Source: a virus. From it: 37,454 bases of DNA. The notes under the pieces are model-generated. The model saw only the letters and a list, made by a program, of their open reading frames with translations, did no database searches and was not told the origin of the DNA. The translations under genes and the position numbers were made by a program. The DNA lies in the IMG/VR virus record IMGVR_UViG_3300030339_002072, positions 1 through 37,454 of that record; one strand, given 5' to 3'. Shown here piece by piece: positions 8,360-16,163 of this stretch (its first letter is position 1; the number at the start of each line of letters is the position of its first letter).

Positions 8360-9156
8360 TAAATCCATCTCCCTCTTGCATGTGCCTTGGCGGTTGCCTG
8401 TCCGGATCCGCTGCCGAAGGTCAGTGCCACGGTTACGGTCGCAGGCCCGCTTGCGGTCAGGTAGTCAAAGCGCGTTGTCTTGTCCAGCGCGCTGGCGTCG
8501 CCGATGGTGGCGTCAATGGGGGCTTCCATGTTGATCCGCAGCGTTTCGCCAGCAGCCAGCATAAACTCTTTGTTGAAAATAGCCTGCCTGTCGCCCACAG
8601 CCACGGTGGCTTCGGTGATGGCTGCTGTTCCGGTGTTGGTAATGTCGCAACATACCGGCGCAGGCTCTCCCGTATACAGGGGTAGGGCAAGCGCGTGGGC
8701 GGCGGCATCCGTGATGGTTGCGCTTACGACTGCCTCCTGCAGGTCGTAGGCTTTTGGCTGGCAACGGATTTCAATGTCCAGCCCGCCGTCCGGCCATCCG
8801 CTTTCCGTGTAATCCGTGCCCGCGGAGATCTCCGCAAGCAGATACTTGTCCGGTTCAAAGTCCCACGTCAGCCGCCTGCGTCCCGCCTTCAGCCACGCGC
8901 CGATCTGCCGGTAGATGCGCATGGCCGCCGCATCACTTCCCGGCGTGTGCATGAGGTAGAGCGTCCCCTTGTGCTTCACCACTTCATGCGTGCGGTCGTC
9001 GCCATAGATCAGGTCGCCGTCCGCCCCGCTGATTTCAAAGGTGCGGAAGATGCTGTCTGGGCTTACCGGGCGGCTTTTGTTGAAAATGTAGAAGCAGTCA
9101 AAGTCCCGCAGGCAGTGCCGCCCGTCAAAGGTGAAGTTGCATTCAACAACGGACAA
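8359..9156 (-). CDS. Distal tail protein (Dit)
   Basis: 265 residues. The start is TTG at 9156, preceded by AAGGGAGGG at 8-base spacing, a strong signal that supports the unusual codon. The N-terminal part (FDGRHCLRDFDCFYI, YGDDRTHEVVKHKGTLYL) matches siphovirus Dit proteins, which form the hexameric ring joining tail tube to baseplate hub. The second half looks like a beta-rich domain of the sort that decorates Dit proteins. Position before the tail-associated gene is the expected order. A strong terminator lies between this gene and the cassette upstream. Confidence 0.82.
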   Translation of the reverse strand: MSVVECNFTFDGRHCLRDFDCFYIFNKSRPVSPDSIFRTFEISGADGDLIYGDDRTHEVVKHKGTLYLMHTPGSDAAAMRIYRQIGAWLKAGRRRLTWDFEPDKYLLAEISAGTDYTESGWPDGGLDIEIRCQPKAYDLQEAVVSATITDAAAHALALPLYTGEPAPVCCDITNTGTAAITEATVAVGDRQAIFNKEFMLAAGETLRINMEAPIDATIGDASALDKTTRFDYLTASGPATVTVALTFGSGSGQATAKAHARGRWI

Positions 9157-9191
9157 ATTCTATTCCCTCCCTTCCATACGTTTTTGCGTAT

Positions 9192-9220
9192 ATAAAAACC
9201 GCCCCCGGTAAAGGGCGGTT
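9192..9220 (-). terminator. Strong rho-independent terminator closing the moron cassette
   Basis: Perfect 8-bp inverted repeat AACCGCCC / GGGCGGTT (9197-9204 and 9213-9220), 8-base loop, followed on the minus strand by TTTTTATA. It ends the transcript running through the regulator and the small helical gene. It also lies in the path of the late transcript into the distal tail gene. Confidence 0.8.
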
Positions 9221-9240
9221 ATGGGCTTACCATACGTTGG

Positions 9241-9498
9241 TCAACTGGCTTCAATAACGCTGCAGGTAACGCACTGTGCAACATCGTCCAGTTTGGCGCG
9301 AATGTCGTTCAGGTAATCATCCAGCAGCCACAGAAAATCGGTAACCTGTTGGGTATCGATACCGATTTGGGTTCCATCGTAGGCGCTTCGCATCATGCCA
9401 ATGGTGCTTTGCATCTTGCGAACCATCGTATCTGCGGTTTCCATCTCATCCAGAAAACCCCGGTTCTTTGGGTTGGTGAACTGGCTCAGCTTTCCCAT
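9241..9498 (-). CDS. Small helical protein of the moron cassette, unknown function
   Basis: 85 residues from ATG at 9498; AAAGGAG is 5 bases upstream, so the extension to 9549 is unlikely. The sequence is mostly predicted helix (EMETADTMVRKMQSTIGMM, TDFLWLLDDYLNDIRAKL) with two Cys near the C-terminus. It is cotranscribed with the ribbon-helix-helix regulator on the minus strand and followed by a strong terminator, so it may belong to the accessory cassette and not to the tail. A partner or toxin role for the regulator is possible but not shown by any motif. A tail accessory role cannot be excluded. Confidence 0.6.
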   Translation of the reverse strand: MGKLSQFTNPKNRGFLDEMETADTMVRKMQSTIGMMRSAYDGTQIGIDTQQVTDFLWLLDDYLNDIRAKLDDVAQCVTCSVIEAS

Positions 9499-9572
9499 GG
9501 TTTCTCCTTTCAGTTGACCCGAAAGAAGCGCATGTGGTATAATATTCATGCTTCCCTTCGGGGTTGTACGAG

Positions 9573-9612
9573 ATAGGATGTTGCGAACTGTGGTAGGGGA
9601 GCAGCATCCTAT
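9573..9612 (-). other. Inverted repeat downstream of the ribbon-helix-helix gene
   Basis: ATAGGATG / CATCCTAT (9573-9580 and 9605-9612), extended by two more pairs after one mismatch. It begins at the regulator's stop codon. No T-tract follows, so it may be a transcript-stability hairpin or a weak terminator. Confidence 0.4.
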
Positions 9613-9782
9613 TTTTCTTTGGCCAAAAGCAAATGAATCCCTTGACGTATCGCTTCGGTCTTGGTTATGCCATACATCAGACAGTATGCCGTTAACTTGG
9701 CATCCGTTTCCTTATCAATTCGAACCTTGATGTCTACATTTTTGGGATTCTCGATCTTTGGCCTTCCCATAGGTGGGGGCAT
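9609..9782 (-). CDS. Ribbon-helix-helix (CopG/Arc-type) transcriptional regulator
   Basis: 57 residues from ATG at 9782, with AGAAAGGAGG upstream. The sequence GRPKIENPKNVDIKVRI followed by DKETDAKLTAYCLMYGITK and TEAIRQGIHLLL is the classic beta-strand/helix/helix layout of CopG-family dimers; alternating residues in the strand would contact DNA. Its promoter and ribosome binding site are overlapped by a nearly perfect 38-bp palindrome, so self-repression is likely. The same protein may control the divergent secreted-protein gene. Small RHH proteins are also antitoxins, but no clear toxin is adjacent. Confidence 0.82.
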   Translation of the reverse strand: MPPPMGRPKIENPKNVDIKVRIDKETDAKLTAYCLMYGITKTEAIRQGIHLLLAKEK

Positions 9783-9794
9783 TCCATTCGCCTC

Positions 9795-9832
9795 CTTTCT
9801 GTGTTCCATTATATATAACGGAACACAGAAAG
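9795..9832. promoter_or_regulatory. 38-bp near-perfect palindrome, likely operator of the RHH regulator
   Basis: Arms CTTTCTGTGTTCC (9795-9807) and GGAACACAGAAAG (9820-9832) are exact reverse complements. The core TTATATATAA (9809-9818) is itself palindromic, leaving only one unpaired a/c pair. The element covers the -10 box, the spacer and the Shine-Dalgarno of the minus-strand regulator gene. It also lies upstream of the rightward promoter at 9864. Confidence 0.75.
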
Positions 9833-9836
9833 TCAA
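9808..9836 (-). promoter_or_regulatory. Consensus-like sigma-A promoter for the RHH gene
   Basis: On the minus strand TTGACT (9831-9836) is followed by a 17-bp spacer and TATAAT (9808-9813). This is close to consensus and unlike the rest of the late operon, which has no such internal promoter that I could see. It allows the cassette to be transcribed in the lysogen. Confidence 0.75.
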
Positions 9837-9863
9837 GCATAATTTCCAATTTCTATTCTTTGT

Positions 9864-9872
9864 GCTATAATG
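9864..9872 (+). promoter_or_regulatory. Extended -10 promoter for the secreted moron protein
   Basis: TGCTATAAT at 9864-9872 is an exact extended -10 element (TGnTATAAT). No good -35 box is visible, as often with extended -10 promoters. The start codon follows 24 bases downstream of the element. Confidence 0.6.
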
Positions 9873-9895
9873 AGCAAAAACAAGGGGGCACTATC

Positions 9896-10645
9896 GTGAA
9901 AAAAATCATCGCTGCTCTGCTTTTGCTCTTCCTTTTGTTTGCCGATGTGTGTAATGCGGAAGAGTTGATTTTTAAAGAGAATAGTCGCGTTGTCGCAGGC
10001 ACCGATATTGACGCTGGAACATATACTATAAGCGATGTTAAAGATGATGATTATAGCACTTTCGCAATTTTAGATACAGACAAATCAGTGTTGGACTCCT
10101 TTACCCTAGGGTTGTTTGAGGATTCGACAATTGTTACTCTTGAAGAGGGACAAATGATTATGTTGATGATAGGCAGCATATCACTTGCTCCACTCTCGGA
10201 GGAACAATCCAAGGCTGTTATGGCATCTGATCCCTATCTCAATGCGATTGATGGGGTTGACCTCCATCAAGCATTCGCAAAAGCGGAAGATATAGCTGAA
10301 GCATCCGGAGACTATCCCTTGCTCAAAAGCGTGGGCTTCAATTATGACGAGAAACTTAACACCATATCAATCACTATTTGGCTCCTAGATGATGCCACGG
10401 TCGATATTGCAAATACGTATGCTTACGATATGGTTCGCATGGTGAACACTTGTTGCATCTACCAGAACACCAGCATCGCTCCTTCGGCGCCGAAATACCT
10501 CGGGGGCATTTACGATGTGGTGAACTGCACCCTTCTCGCCTGTCGCTGGAACGACATGCCTGACATCACCAAGGCGTTGGTAAACCATATTATACCCGTT
10601 GGCACCCAAGGCTTCGGAACCGTGGATGCCAACGAGCTCAAGTAA
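9896..10645 (+). CDS. Secreted protein of unknown function, candidate lysogenic conversion (moron) gene
   Basis: 249 residues from GTG at 9896, preceded by AAGGGGG; a long upstream extension crosses the palindrome and is rejected. It has a clean signal peptide: KK, a hydrophobic core (IIAALLLLFLLFADV) and a likely signal peptidase I site after CNA. Residues about 24-100 include VVAGTDIDAGTYTISD and ILDTDKSVLDSFTLG with LEEGQMIML, resembling the DIPAGEY-type repeat found in secreted Firmicutes proteins. The second half (about 115-249) is unrecognised and has three cysteines. The gene runs against the surrounding late operon and ends 3 bases from the tape-measure stop. The first two thirds look AT-richer than the neighbours, which suggests transfer. 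Confidence 0.75.
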   Translation: MKKIIAALLLLFLLFADVCNAEELIFKENSRVVAGTDIDAGTYTISDVKDDDYSTFAILDTDKSVLDSFTLGLFEDSTIVTLEEGQMIMLMIGSISLAPLSEEQSKAVMASDPYLNAIDGVDLHQAFAKAEDIAEASGDYPLLKSVGFNYDEKLNTISITIWLLDDATVDIANTYAYDMVRMVNTCCIYQNTSIAPSAPKYLGGIYDVVNCTLLACRWNDMPDITKALVNHIIPVGTQGFGTVDANELK

Positions 10646-10648
10646 TAG

Positions 10649-13600
10649 TTATACCAGCGTCATTCGGCTGTTTCGGCCGCTCACGCTCTTGGTGCTCCGC
10701 CTGCGGGTGGCACGACTCACGTCCGGCTCCAGTGTGGTGGCCATTAGCTTACCATCGATGGTCATGATGGCCGTCCCGATTCCGGCGCTCTTGTTGGCAG
10801 CCGCAACCTCTGCGCCCAACCGTGCATAGTCCAGCGTGAAGGGCGTGCTGGCTGCGCTGCGTGTGCCCACGGCAGTGCTTCCGGCCGCCGTGCGGCTAAG
10901 CCCGGCGGCGGCCTCCACCACGCCCTGCATGTTGCGCTCAATGCCGCGGCCGAAGCCTGCGTCGTACTGTTCGCCAATTCCCTCCATCACGTGGCTGGGG
11001 CTTCGGATATCCAGCTCGTTTTTGGCGGCCTGGTAGGCAGCCCGCGCCGCCGCCCTGGCCGCGCTGGTAATCACAGAAGTGTTGTTGCGAATGCCGCGCG
11101 CCATGCCCTGGTCGATGGCTTCGCCGATGCTTTCAAAGTTGATGCCGCTGCGGCCTACAACGCTCCACAGGGCGCTGCTGGCCGCCGTGGCCAGTGCGCC
11201 GGCAGAAGTCGCCACGTCCGTACGCTGCCCGTCCAACCCGCGTTTTACGCCCTTTCCGATGGCCCCTCCCAGTAGCATCCCCTGCGCTTCGGTCAGGATA
11301 GCCGCTATGGCCTTGGTTACGGTGGTGGCCATGGTGCTTCCGGCTGCGGCGTTGGTTACGGTGCTATCCTCAATGGCGGTTTCAATGGCGGCCATCATGC
11401 CCTGGGCGGTCAGCGTAATGCTGGCCGCGATCGTTTCCATGGTGGTCAGCGCCGTAGCCGCGTCAGTGGTAATGGTGGTCAACAGCTCGGCGATCTTGGT
11501 TTGCGCCGCTTCGGCGGCAGCCTGCGCGCCCTTGATATCTTCGGCAGTGGCGAGGATTTTTTCAGCTTCCGTGGCAATTTCATCGCCCGCTACCTTTGCC
11601 CCGTCGGCAGCCTCTCCGGCGGCATCCTTGCCGTCGGCCAGCTTGCCGGTAGCAATCTCCATCTTTCCCGCGCCTTCCAGCGCGGAATCGCCCCCGGCGT
11701 TGATGGCGTCACCTGCCGCCTGCCCGGCGGTTCCGGCGGCAGTGGCGGCGGGAGTCATGGCGTTATAGGCAGCAGTTTCTTTAGTAATCGTTTCAACAAT
11801 GCCATCCAACTTCTGCTTCGTTGCTTCGGCACCGTCCTGATACTCTTTCATCTTGCCCTGCGCGGTATCCACAACGCCTTTTTGATCGGATAACGCGCTA
11901 TTTGTTCCACTTACCGCATCGCCAAGCTGTGACATGGCGGAATCATAGGCGGCAATTACATCGGTTCCGTCCTTCAACTTTACGGTGCCGTCGGCAAGCA
12001 CATCCACGAACCCGGCCATGGGGTTTTCTATGCCGCTGAACTGCTTTATGGTATTGTAGATCTGCGTAAGGTTTTCCTCGAAGGCTGTCAGGCCGCCCCC
12101 TCCGGTGCCGAAGATGTTATCAAACATTCCCTGCGCGTTGTCTGCCGCTGTTTGCAGCTCCGTCAACTTGGTTTGCGCTTCCTGGTACTTGGCGGTCTGA
12201 TCATCCAGCTTAATGTTGAACTCGGCAAGCGCCTGCCCTACGGTCTTCAGGTAGTCCTGATATCCTTCTACTAAGGCCAACTGTGCAAGCGCGTTAATAT
12301 TGTTCTGGATGGCCTGCGTGTTGGTGTTGAACAGCCCTGTGGCAGGGTCGATGTACTGGGCTAGTTGCGGATACAGCTCCGCAATCTGTTCAGCGTATCC
12401 GGCCATCAGGGTCAGGTCGGCATCAGTTTTAATATCCTTCTTTTCCAGCTGGTCATACAGGGCCAGTAGCTCGGTCGCCAGCGTTTTCTTCGCTTCGGCG
12501 TCCGTCTGCGAGCTTTCAAGGTTTGAGTCGGCTTTGTCCAGCACCGTCTTAAAGGCGGCCCATGCCTTTTCGGTGGCCCCAAACTGTTGCTCATAGGCGG
12601 CGGCTATCTCATCGGCATTCGTGAAGGCGGCGGTAATCGCGTCCCCAAGGCTGCCCACCAGTTCCATGGCCATCCCGCCCCAGTCGGCGTCCAGCAGCCC
12701 TTTCACCAGTTCCCCGATGATCATCGGCCCCTTGGCGATCAACATGCTGGCGTTCTTCACCAGCGCGACCGCGAACTTGCCCAGCAGCTCCACAGCACCG
12801 CTCACGATGTCCCTGAGCCCGTTACCGCTCACCAGCCCGTCGATGAAGCTTTCGACGATCTCTCCGGAGGCGTCCACCAATTCCGGCGCGGCATCAATCA
12901 GAAAATCCACCAGGCTTTTAATCAGGTCAGCGGCCATGGTGCCGATTTCATCGCTGTTGTCCGACATGGAGTCCAGGAAGCCGCGCAGCAGCTCCAGCGC
13001 CGCAGGGGCCAGGTCGCCCACCAGTTTGGGCAGTTCCTTGGCCAGCACCGCGATAATGGCTTTCGCGGCCTTCGTGGCCACGGGGATCGCCTTGCGGATG
13101 AGCGGGGTGATGTCGGCAAGCGCATCTTCCAAACTGCCCATCAGGTCGTCCATGATGGTTTCCAGCTCGCCCGGCTGCAGCCCGTCCTTCAGCGCGGCGC
13201 TGAGCTTGCCCATGCCGTCCGAGGCGGCGTCCACCAGCGGCTGGAAGGCGGGCACCAACAGCAGCCCAATGGTGTTGGCCAGCCCGTCGGCAGTGGCGTT
13301 CATGCGCTGCATGGAATCATCAAAACCGCCCAGCGTGGCCAGCTGGCTGTCGCTGAACACCGTGCCCATCTTTTCGGCTTCATTGCCAAGTTTCGTAATG
13401 GCGTCTCCGCCTGCCTCAATCAATGGGTTTAATTCCTGAGCGGATTTCCCGAACAGATCCATCGCGGCCGCGTCGCGCTCGGTTTCATTGGTCATTTTAC
13501 CCAACGCATCGATGGAGTCGGCAAAGATATCCTCGCTGTCGCGCAATTCGCCCGTGACCTTGTCGCGAATATCAACGCCCAGCGCCTTGAATTTCTCCTG

Positions 13601-14347
13601 CGCAGTCTTGCTGCCGTCGGCCGCATCGCCCACCGTCTTGGTCATCTTGGCCATGCTCTTGGTGATGGTGTCCACCGGCGTGTCCATAAAGTTGGCGGCA
13701 TACGTCCACTTTTGCAGCTGGTCGGCGGCAATGCCGGTCTGCTGGCTGGTGGTCAGCACATCGTCGGCCATGCTGCCGGCGCTCTTGCTAAGTTCAAACC
13801 CCTTCTTTGCGGCCTGCAGAGCAAATTCGCCCATGTCTTTAAGCGCAGTACCGGCCGCCTTTACTGCGGTGATAAAAGCGCCGTTGATAGCGCCAGCCAC
13901 GTTTCGGATCCCGGCAAGGAAGGCCACGCCGATGGCTGCAACCACCAGCGCGGTTTCGGCCTCAAAGTCGGCCATCGCTTGGGTGTTTTTCTTTAACTCT
14001 GCATCCGCGTTGGCCATTTCGGCGTTTGCTTCGTTCAGCACCAGTTGAAGATTGCGGGTTTCATCGGCATTTTCGCCGTACTTTGCCCGGCATTTTTCCA
14101 GCATGTCCCGCAGGGTAACCACCTTTTGCAGCTGCAGGTCGTATTTCTCGTTCAGCTCACCCTGCCGCCGCTTCAGGTTCTCCATGGTCGCGCCTTGCGC
14201 CTTGAACTCGGCGGTGGTCACGCTCATTTCGCTCTTGAGCATCTTCATCCGCTGGCCGATGCCTTCGAGCGCTTCCCGGTACTCCTTTTCCCCGCCAATC
14301 CCTATGCTTGCGCGGAGCTTCGGATCACTTCCGCCTTTCTTGCCCAT
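10649..14347 (-). CDS. Tail tape measure protein
   Basis: 1232 residues from ATG at 14347 (AAAGGGGG upstream), the longest gene of the window. It sets tail length by extending through the tail lumen and is ejected ahead of DNA. The N-terminus is a long coiled coil (EYREALEGIGQRMKMLKSEM, LKKNTQAMADFEAETALV). Hydrophobic segments are seen near residues 140-175 (VVAAIGVAFLAGI, AGAINGAFITAVKA). Long Ala/Asp/Lys-rich helices follow, then a Gly/Ala-rich region and a basic C-terminus (ATRRRSTKSVSGRNSRM). It follows the tail chaperones as expected. It is followed by the oppositely oriented moron gene and not directly by Dit, which is unusual. Confidence 0.9.
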   Translation of the reverse strand: MGKKGGSDPKLRASIGIGGEKEYREALEGIGQRMKMLKSEMSVTTAEFKAQGATMENLKRRQGELNEKYDLQLQKVVTLRDMLEKCRAKYGENADETRNLQLVLNEANAEMANADAELKKNTQAMADFEAETALVVAAIGVAFLAGIRNVAGAINGAFITAVKAAGTALKDMGEFALQAAKKGFELSKSAGSMADDVLTTSQQTGIAADQLQKWTYAANFMDTPVDTITKSMAKMTKTVGDAADGSKTAQEKFKALGVDIRDKVTGELRDSEDIFADSIDALGKMTNETERDAAAMDLFGKSAQELNPLIEAGGDAITKLGNEAEKMGTVFSDSQLATLGGFDDSMQRMNATADGLANTIGLLLVPAFQPLVDAASDGMGKLSAALKDGLQPGELETIMDDLMGSLEDALADITPLIRKAIPVATKAAKAIIAVLAKELPKLVGDLAPAALELLRGFLDSMSDNSDEIGTMAADLIKSLVDFLIDAAPELVDASGEIVESFIDGLVSGNGLRDIVSGAVELLGKFAVALVKNASMLIAKGPMIIGELVKGLLDADWGGMAMELVGSLGDAITAAFTNADEIAAAYEQQFGATEKAWAAFKTVLDKADSNLESSQTDAEAKKTLATELLALYDQLEKKDIKTDADLTLMAGYAEQIAELYPQLAQYIDPATGLFNTNTQAIQNNINALAQLALVEGYQDYLKTVGQALAEFNIKLDDQTAKYQEAQTKLTELQTAADNAQGMFDNIFGTGGGGLTAFEENLTQIYNTIKQFSGIENPMAGFVDVLADGTVKLKDGTDVIAAYDSAMSQLGDAVSGTNSALSDQKGVVDTAQGKMKEYQDGAEATKQKLDGIVETITKETAAYNAMTPAATAAGTAGQAAGDAINAGGDSALEGAGKMEIATGKLADGKDAAGEAADGAKVAGDEIATEAEKILATAEDIKGAQAAAEAAQTKIAELLTTITTDAATALTTMETIAASITLTAQGMMAAIETAIEDSTVTNAAAGSTMATTVTKAIAAILTEAQGMLLGGAIGKGVKRGLDGQRTDVATSAGALATAASSALWSVVGRSGINFESIGEAIDQGMARGIRNNTSVITSAARAAARAAYQAAKNELDIRSPSHVMEGIGEQYDAGFGRGIERNMQGVVEAAAGLSRTAAGSTAVGTRSAASTPFTLDYARLGAEVAAANKSAGIGTAIMTIDGKLMATTLEPDVSRATRRRSTKSVSGRNSRMTLV

Positions 14348-14442
14348 GTAGCCGCCCCCTTTGCCGATTGTTCGGGTATCCGTCCATTCCGAGGCCGCCA
14401 TGGTCGCCGATCATGCGGCAGCTGCCTTCAGGCGTCGTAAGA

Positions 14443-14469
14443 AGGCCGAACGTAATCCACGCTCGGCCT
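14443..14469 (-). terminator. Hairpin between tail chaperone and tape measure genes
   Basis: 11-bp stem with one G-U pair (AGGCCGAGCGT / ACGTTCGGCCT on the minus strand), 5-base loop, followed by TTCTTA. The T-tract is weak, so it is more likely an attenuator or stability element than a full stop. Confidence 0.5.
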
Positions 14470-14485
14470 GTTATCGTTCAATCTG

Positions 14486-15123
14486 TTACGGCTTTGGGAT
14501 GTCGGCCAGCCGCATGCGCGTAGGTGCGATGGGCCGCTCAATTGCTTTGCCGCTATCCCCCTTGGTGGCTACCAGCTCAGCCTGTATCAGCAGCACCGCC
14601 CGCGGGCTCATCGCCCAGAAGTCATGGGCGCTGATGCCAAGATCCAGCGCGTGAAACATCATCCACGCCCACGGAAAATGCCCTTCTTCGTCCGCGGCGT
14701 GGGTGGCACGTTTTTTGCGTCATGCTCCGGAAGCGACCGCGCAATGGCCTTTTGCAGCACCTCGGCCATGCCGTCGATCGCGCTAACGCTAAAAAGTTCA
14801 TCAAACTTCTCCCAACTCATTTCTGCGCCACCGCCGATCAACGCGCCATAATAAAGCGCCATCAGCGCACGGTGCATAAACCGGGACGCTTCTTTCAGGA
14901 TTGCATAATAACCAACGTCGCGACCGTATTGCTCGGCGTAAATATCCTCACAAACGCGCGCAGCCTTATTGTTGAAAATAAGCACATACCGTGTCTCGCC
15001 AAGGGTTATGGCCATTTCAGGTGCTGCGATATCCCGGCCGCGCACATCCCCCACCACAGGGGCGGTCGCGGGGGCTTCCACTTTTGCCCCGGAAGGGTTA
15101 AACGGAAAAACGTTACTCGTCAT
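14486..15123 (-). CDS. Tail assembly chaperone GT-type fusion, made by -1 frameshift
   Basis: The upstream chaperone frame contains GCA AAA AAC, the classic A AAA AAC slippery heptamer, at 14710-14716. A -1 slip there opens a 74-residue extension with no stop until 14486, giving about 212 residues. The extension reads RATHAADEEGHFPWAWMMF then HALDLGISAHDFW, and later LLIQAELVATK, and has no start signal of its own. A potential stem (CCCACG at 14698-14703 with CGTGGG at 14668-14673, plus three outer pairs) lies just downstream of the heptamer. Lambda G/GT and many siphoviruses use this arrangement before the tape measure gene. Confidence 0.8.
14659..15123 (-). CDS. Tail assembly chaperone (gpG-type)
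   Basis: 154 residues from ATG at 15123 with AAAAGGAG upstream; the longer frame to 15225 runs through a hairpin and is rejected. Residues about 33-60 (AAPEMAITLGETRYVLIFN) and the helical remainder (YAILKEASRFMHRALMALYY) resemble the first tail chaperone of Firmicutes siphoviruses, which keeps the tape measure soluble during tail assembly. It lies between the major tail protein and tape measure genes, the expected place. The frame ends at GRG, 17 codons after the slippery site. Confidence 0.78.
   Translation of the reverse strand: MTSNVFPFNPSGAKVEAPATAPVVGDVRGRDIAAPEMAITLGETRYVLIFNNKAARVCEDIYAEQYGRDVGYYAILKEASRFMHRALMALYYGALIGGGAEMSWEKFDELFSVSAIDGMAEVLQKAIARSLPEHDAKNVPPTPRTKKGIFRGRG
14710..14716 (-). 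promoter_or_regulatory. -1 ribosomal frameshift slippery heptamer A AAA AAC
   Basis: Minus-strand AAAAAAC, in register as GCA AAA AAC in the chaperone frame. The potential stimulatory stem begins about 4 to 7 bases downstream. The heptamer is a well-known efficient -1 slip site in bacteria. Confidence 0.78.
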
Positions 15124-15146
15124 AGCAATTCTCCTTTTCAAATAGT

Positions 15147-15174
15147 CATCGGCCGGGAGTTTTCCCGGCCGATG
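15147..15174 (-). other. Perfect 12-bp hairpin after the major tail protein gene
   Basis: CATCGGCCGGGA / TCCCGGCCGATG with a 4-base loop. No T-tract follows on the minus strand. It probably protects the abundant major tail protein message or partly attenuates downstream genes. Confidence 0.6.
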
Positions 15175-15188
15175 ATGGGTAGGCCGCT

Positions 15189-15785
15189 TTACACTACGGC
15201 GGTTTCGTATACCGTGCCAAACCAACCGGCGGCGGTGGGCGCGTCGGCGGTGTCACTGTCCTCATCCAGGATGGCGCACAGCTTGTGGTCGTTCATGCGG
15301 CGGTCAAACGCACCCTCCACCTTGGGCGTCTGGTACTCGATCTTGTCCGAGTCGGTCTTGCCGCTCTTTTCCGGCTCATAGAACTCGCCTTTGTAAAGCC
15401 ACCAGAGCTCCTTGTGGCCGTTATCGCGCGTAAAGCACAGGCCCAGCGCGCACTTGGCGGGGTCGGTGTCGCCGCTGAGCGTCTGCACGCCCTTGGCGTC
15501 GGTTACGCGCGCGAACATGGTGCCCTGAAGCGCCGCGGGGATGTCATCCAGGTTCAGGGTTGCGTCATAGCCGTCGATCTTCTTCTTTCGCCGCACCACG
15601 ATGTTGCTGGCGTCCAGCCTGCCTTCACGGTAGCGGGGCTTCAGGCCAATCTCGATGGATTTGCCAAGCACCTGCGGGGTACCGTATACGGGCGCGGTAC
15701 CCACCGCATCAGGTGTGGTCATGAACGCGACGTACACGTCCGCCACACCGTAAAAGTAACCCGGGGTCGGGGTAGTCGTAGGCAT
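15189..15785 (-). CDS. Major tail protein (tail tube)
   Basis: 198 residues from ATG at 15785, preceded by GGAAAGGAGA; an extension to 15812 would read through this site. The sequence (FYGVADVYVAFMTTPDAVG, LGKSIEIGLKPRYREGRL, ALGLCFTRDNGHKELWWLYKGEFYEP) matches the phi13-like/Firmicutes major tail protein type, which polymerises into the tail tube. It lies between the tail completion and chaperone genes. A strong hairpin follows, as often found after highly expressed structural genes. Confidence 0.8.
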   Translation of the reverse strand: MPTTTPTPGYFYGVADVYVAFMTTPDAVGTAPVYGTPQVLGKSIEIGLKPRYREGRLDASNIVVRRKKKIDGYDATLNLDDIPAALQGTMFARVTDAKGVQTLSGDTDPAKCALGLCFTRDNGHKELWWLYKGEFYEPEKSGKTDSDKIEYQTPKVEGAFDRRMNDHKLCAILDEDSDTADAPTAAGWFGTVYETAVV

Positions 15786-15830
15786 AAGGGGTCTCCTTTC
15801 CGCGCGCGCCACCAGGCGTGCGCCGTGGGG

Positions 15831-16163
15831 TTATTCCTGCCATCGGCAGGTAATGGGGATGTGGTATAGCTTGGTATCGTCCTCGTAGTTGCGCGGACCG
15901 GCGTATTGCACGGTCACGCCTGCGGCGGTCAGCGCGTCCAGCACGCTGCGCAGTTGGGCGTCCTTTACGGGCGTGCGGCTGAACACGTTCACCTGCACCA
16001 TATAGCCGGTGCGCCGTGCCATATTGCTGGCGTAGTCGGTGGGGGATAGCGTAAGCTCCTGCCATGTCAGGTAGATCGGGTCGGTTGCGTTTGCCGCCGG
16101 GTGCTGCGACGCTGGCCACGGAAGCGGAGCGAGGGCATTTTTGATCGTAGCGTTAACGCTCAT
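15831..16163 (-). CDS. Tail terminator / tail completion protein
   Basis: 110 residues; the ATG overlaps the stop of the preceding gene as ATGA. Contains PIYLTWQELTLSPTDYASN, MVQVNVFSRTPVKDAQLRSVLDAL and DTKLYHIPITCRW, the pattern of small proteins that cap the tail tube and join it to the head in siphoviruses (gpU/gp17-like). Position directly before the major tail gene fits. The assignment rests on position and overall pattern more than on a catalytic or diagnostic motif. Confidence 0.65.
   Translation of the reverse strand: MSVNATIKNALAPLPWPASQHPAANATDPIYLTWQELTLSPTDYASNMARRTGYMVQVNVFSRTPVKDAQLRSVLDALTAAGVTVQYAGPRNYEDDTKLYHIPITCRWQE

Noticed and set aside
9609-9782. Antitoxin of a classical toxin-antitoxin pair
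   Set aside because: The RHH fold fits, but the adjacent small protein has no RelE, MazF, HicA or similar toxin pattern and the gene order is not diagnostic.
12587-13439. Two long + strand open frames inside the tape measure gene
   Set aside because: Antisense shadows of a GC-rich, strongly coding minus-strand gene; compositions are unnatural (His/Gln-rich or Ser/Ala-rich).
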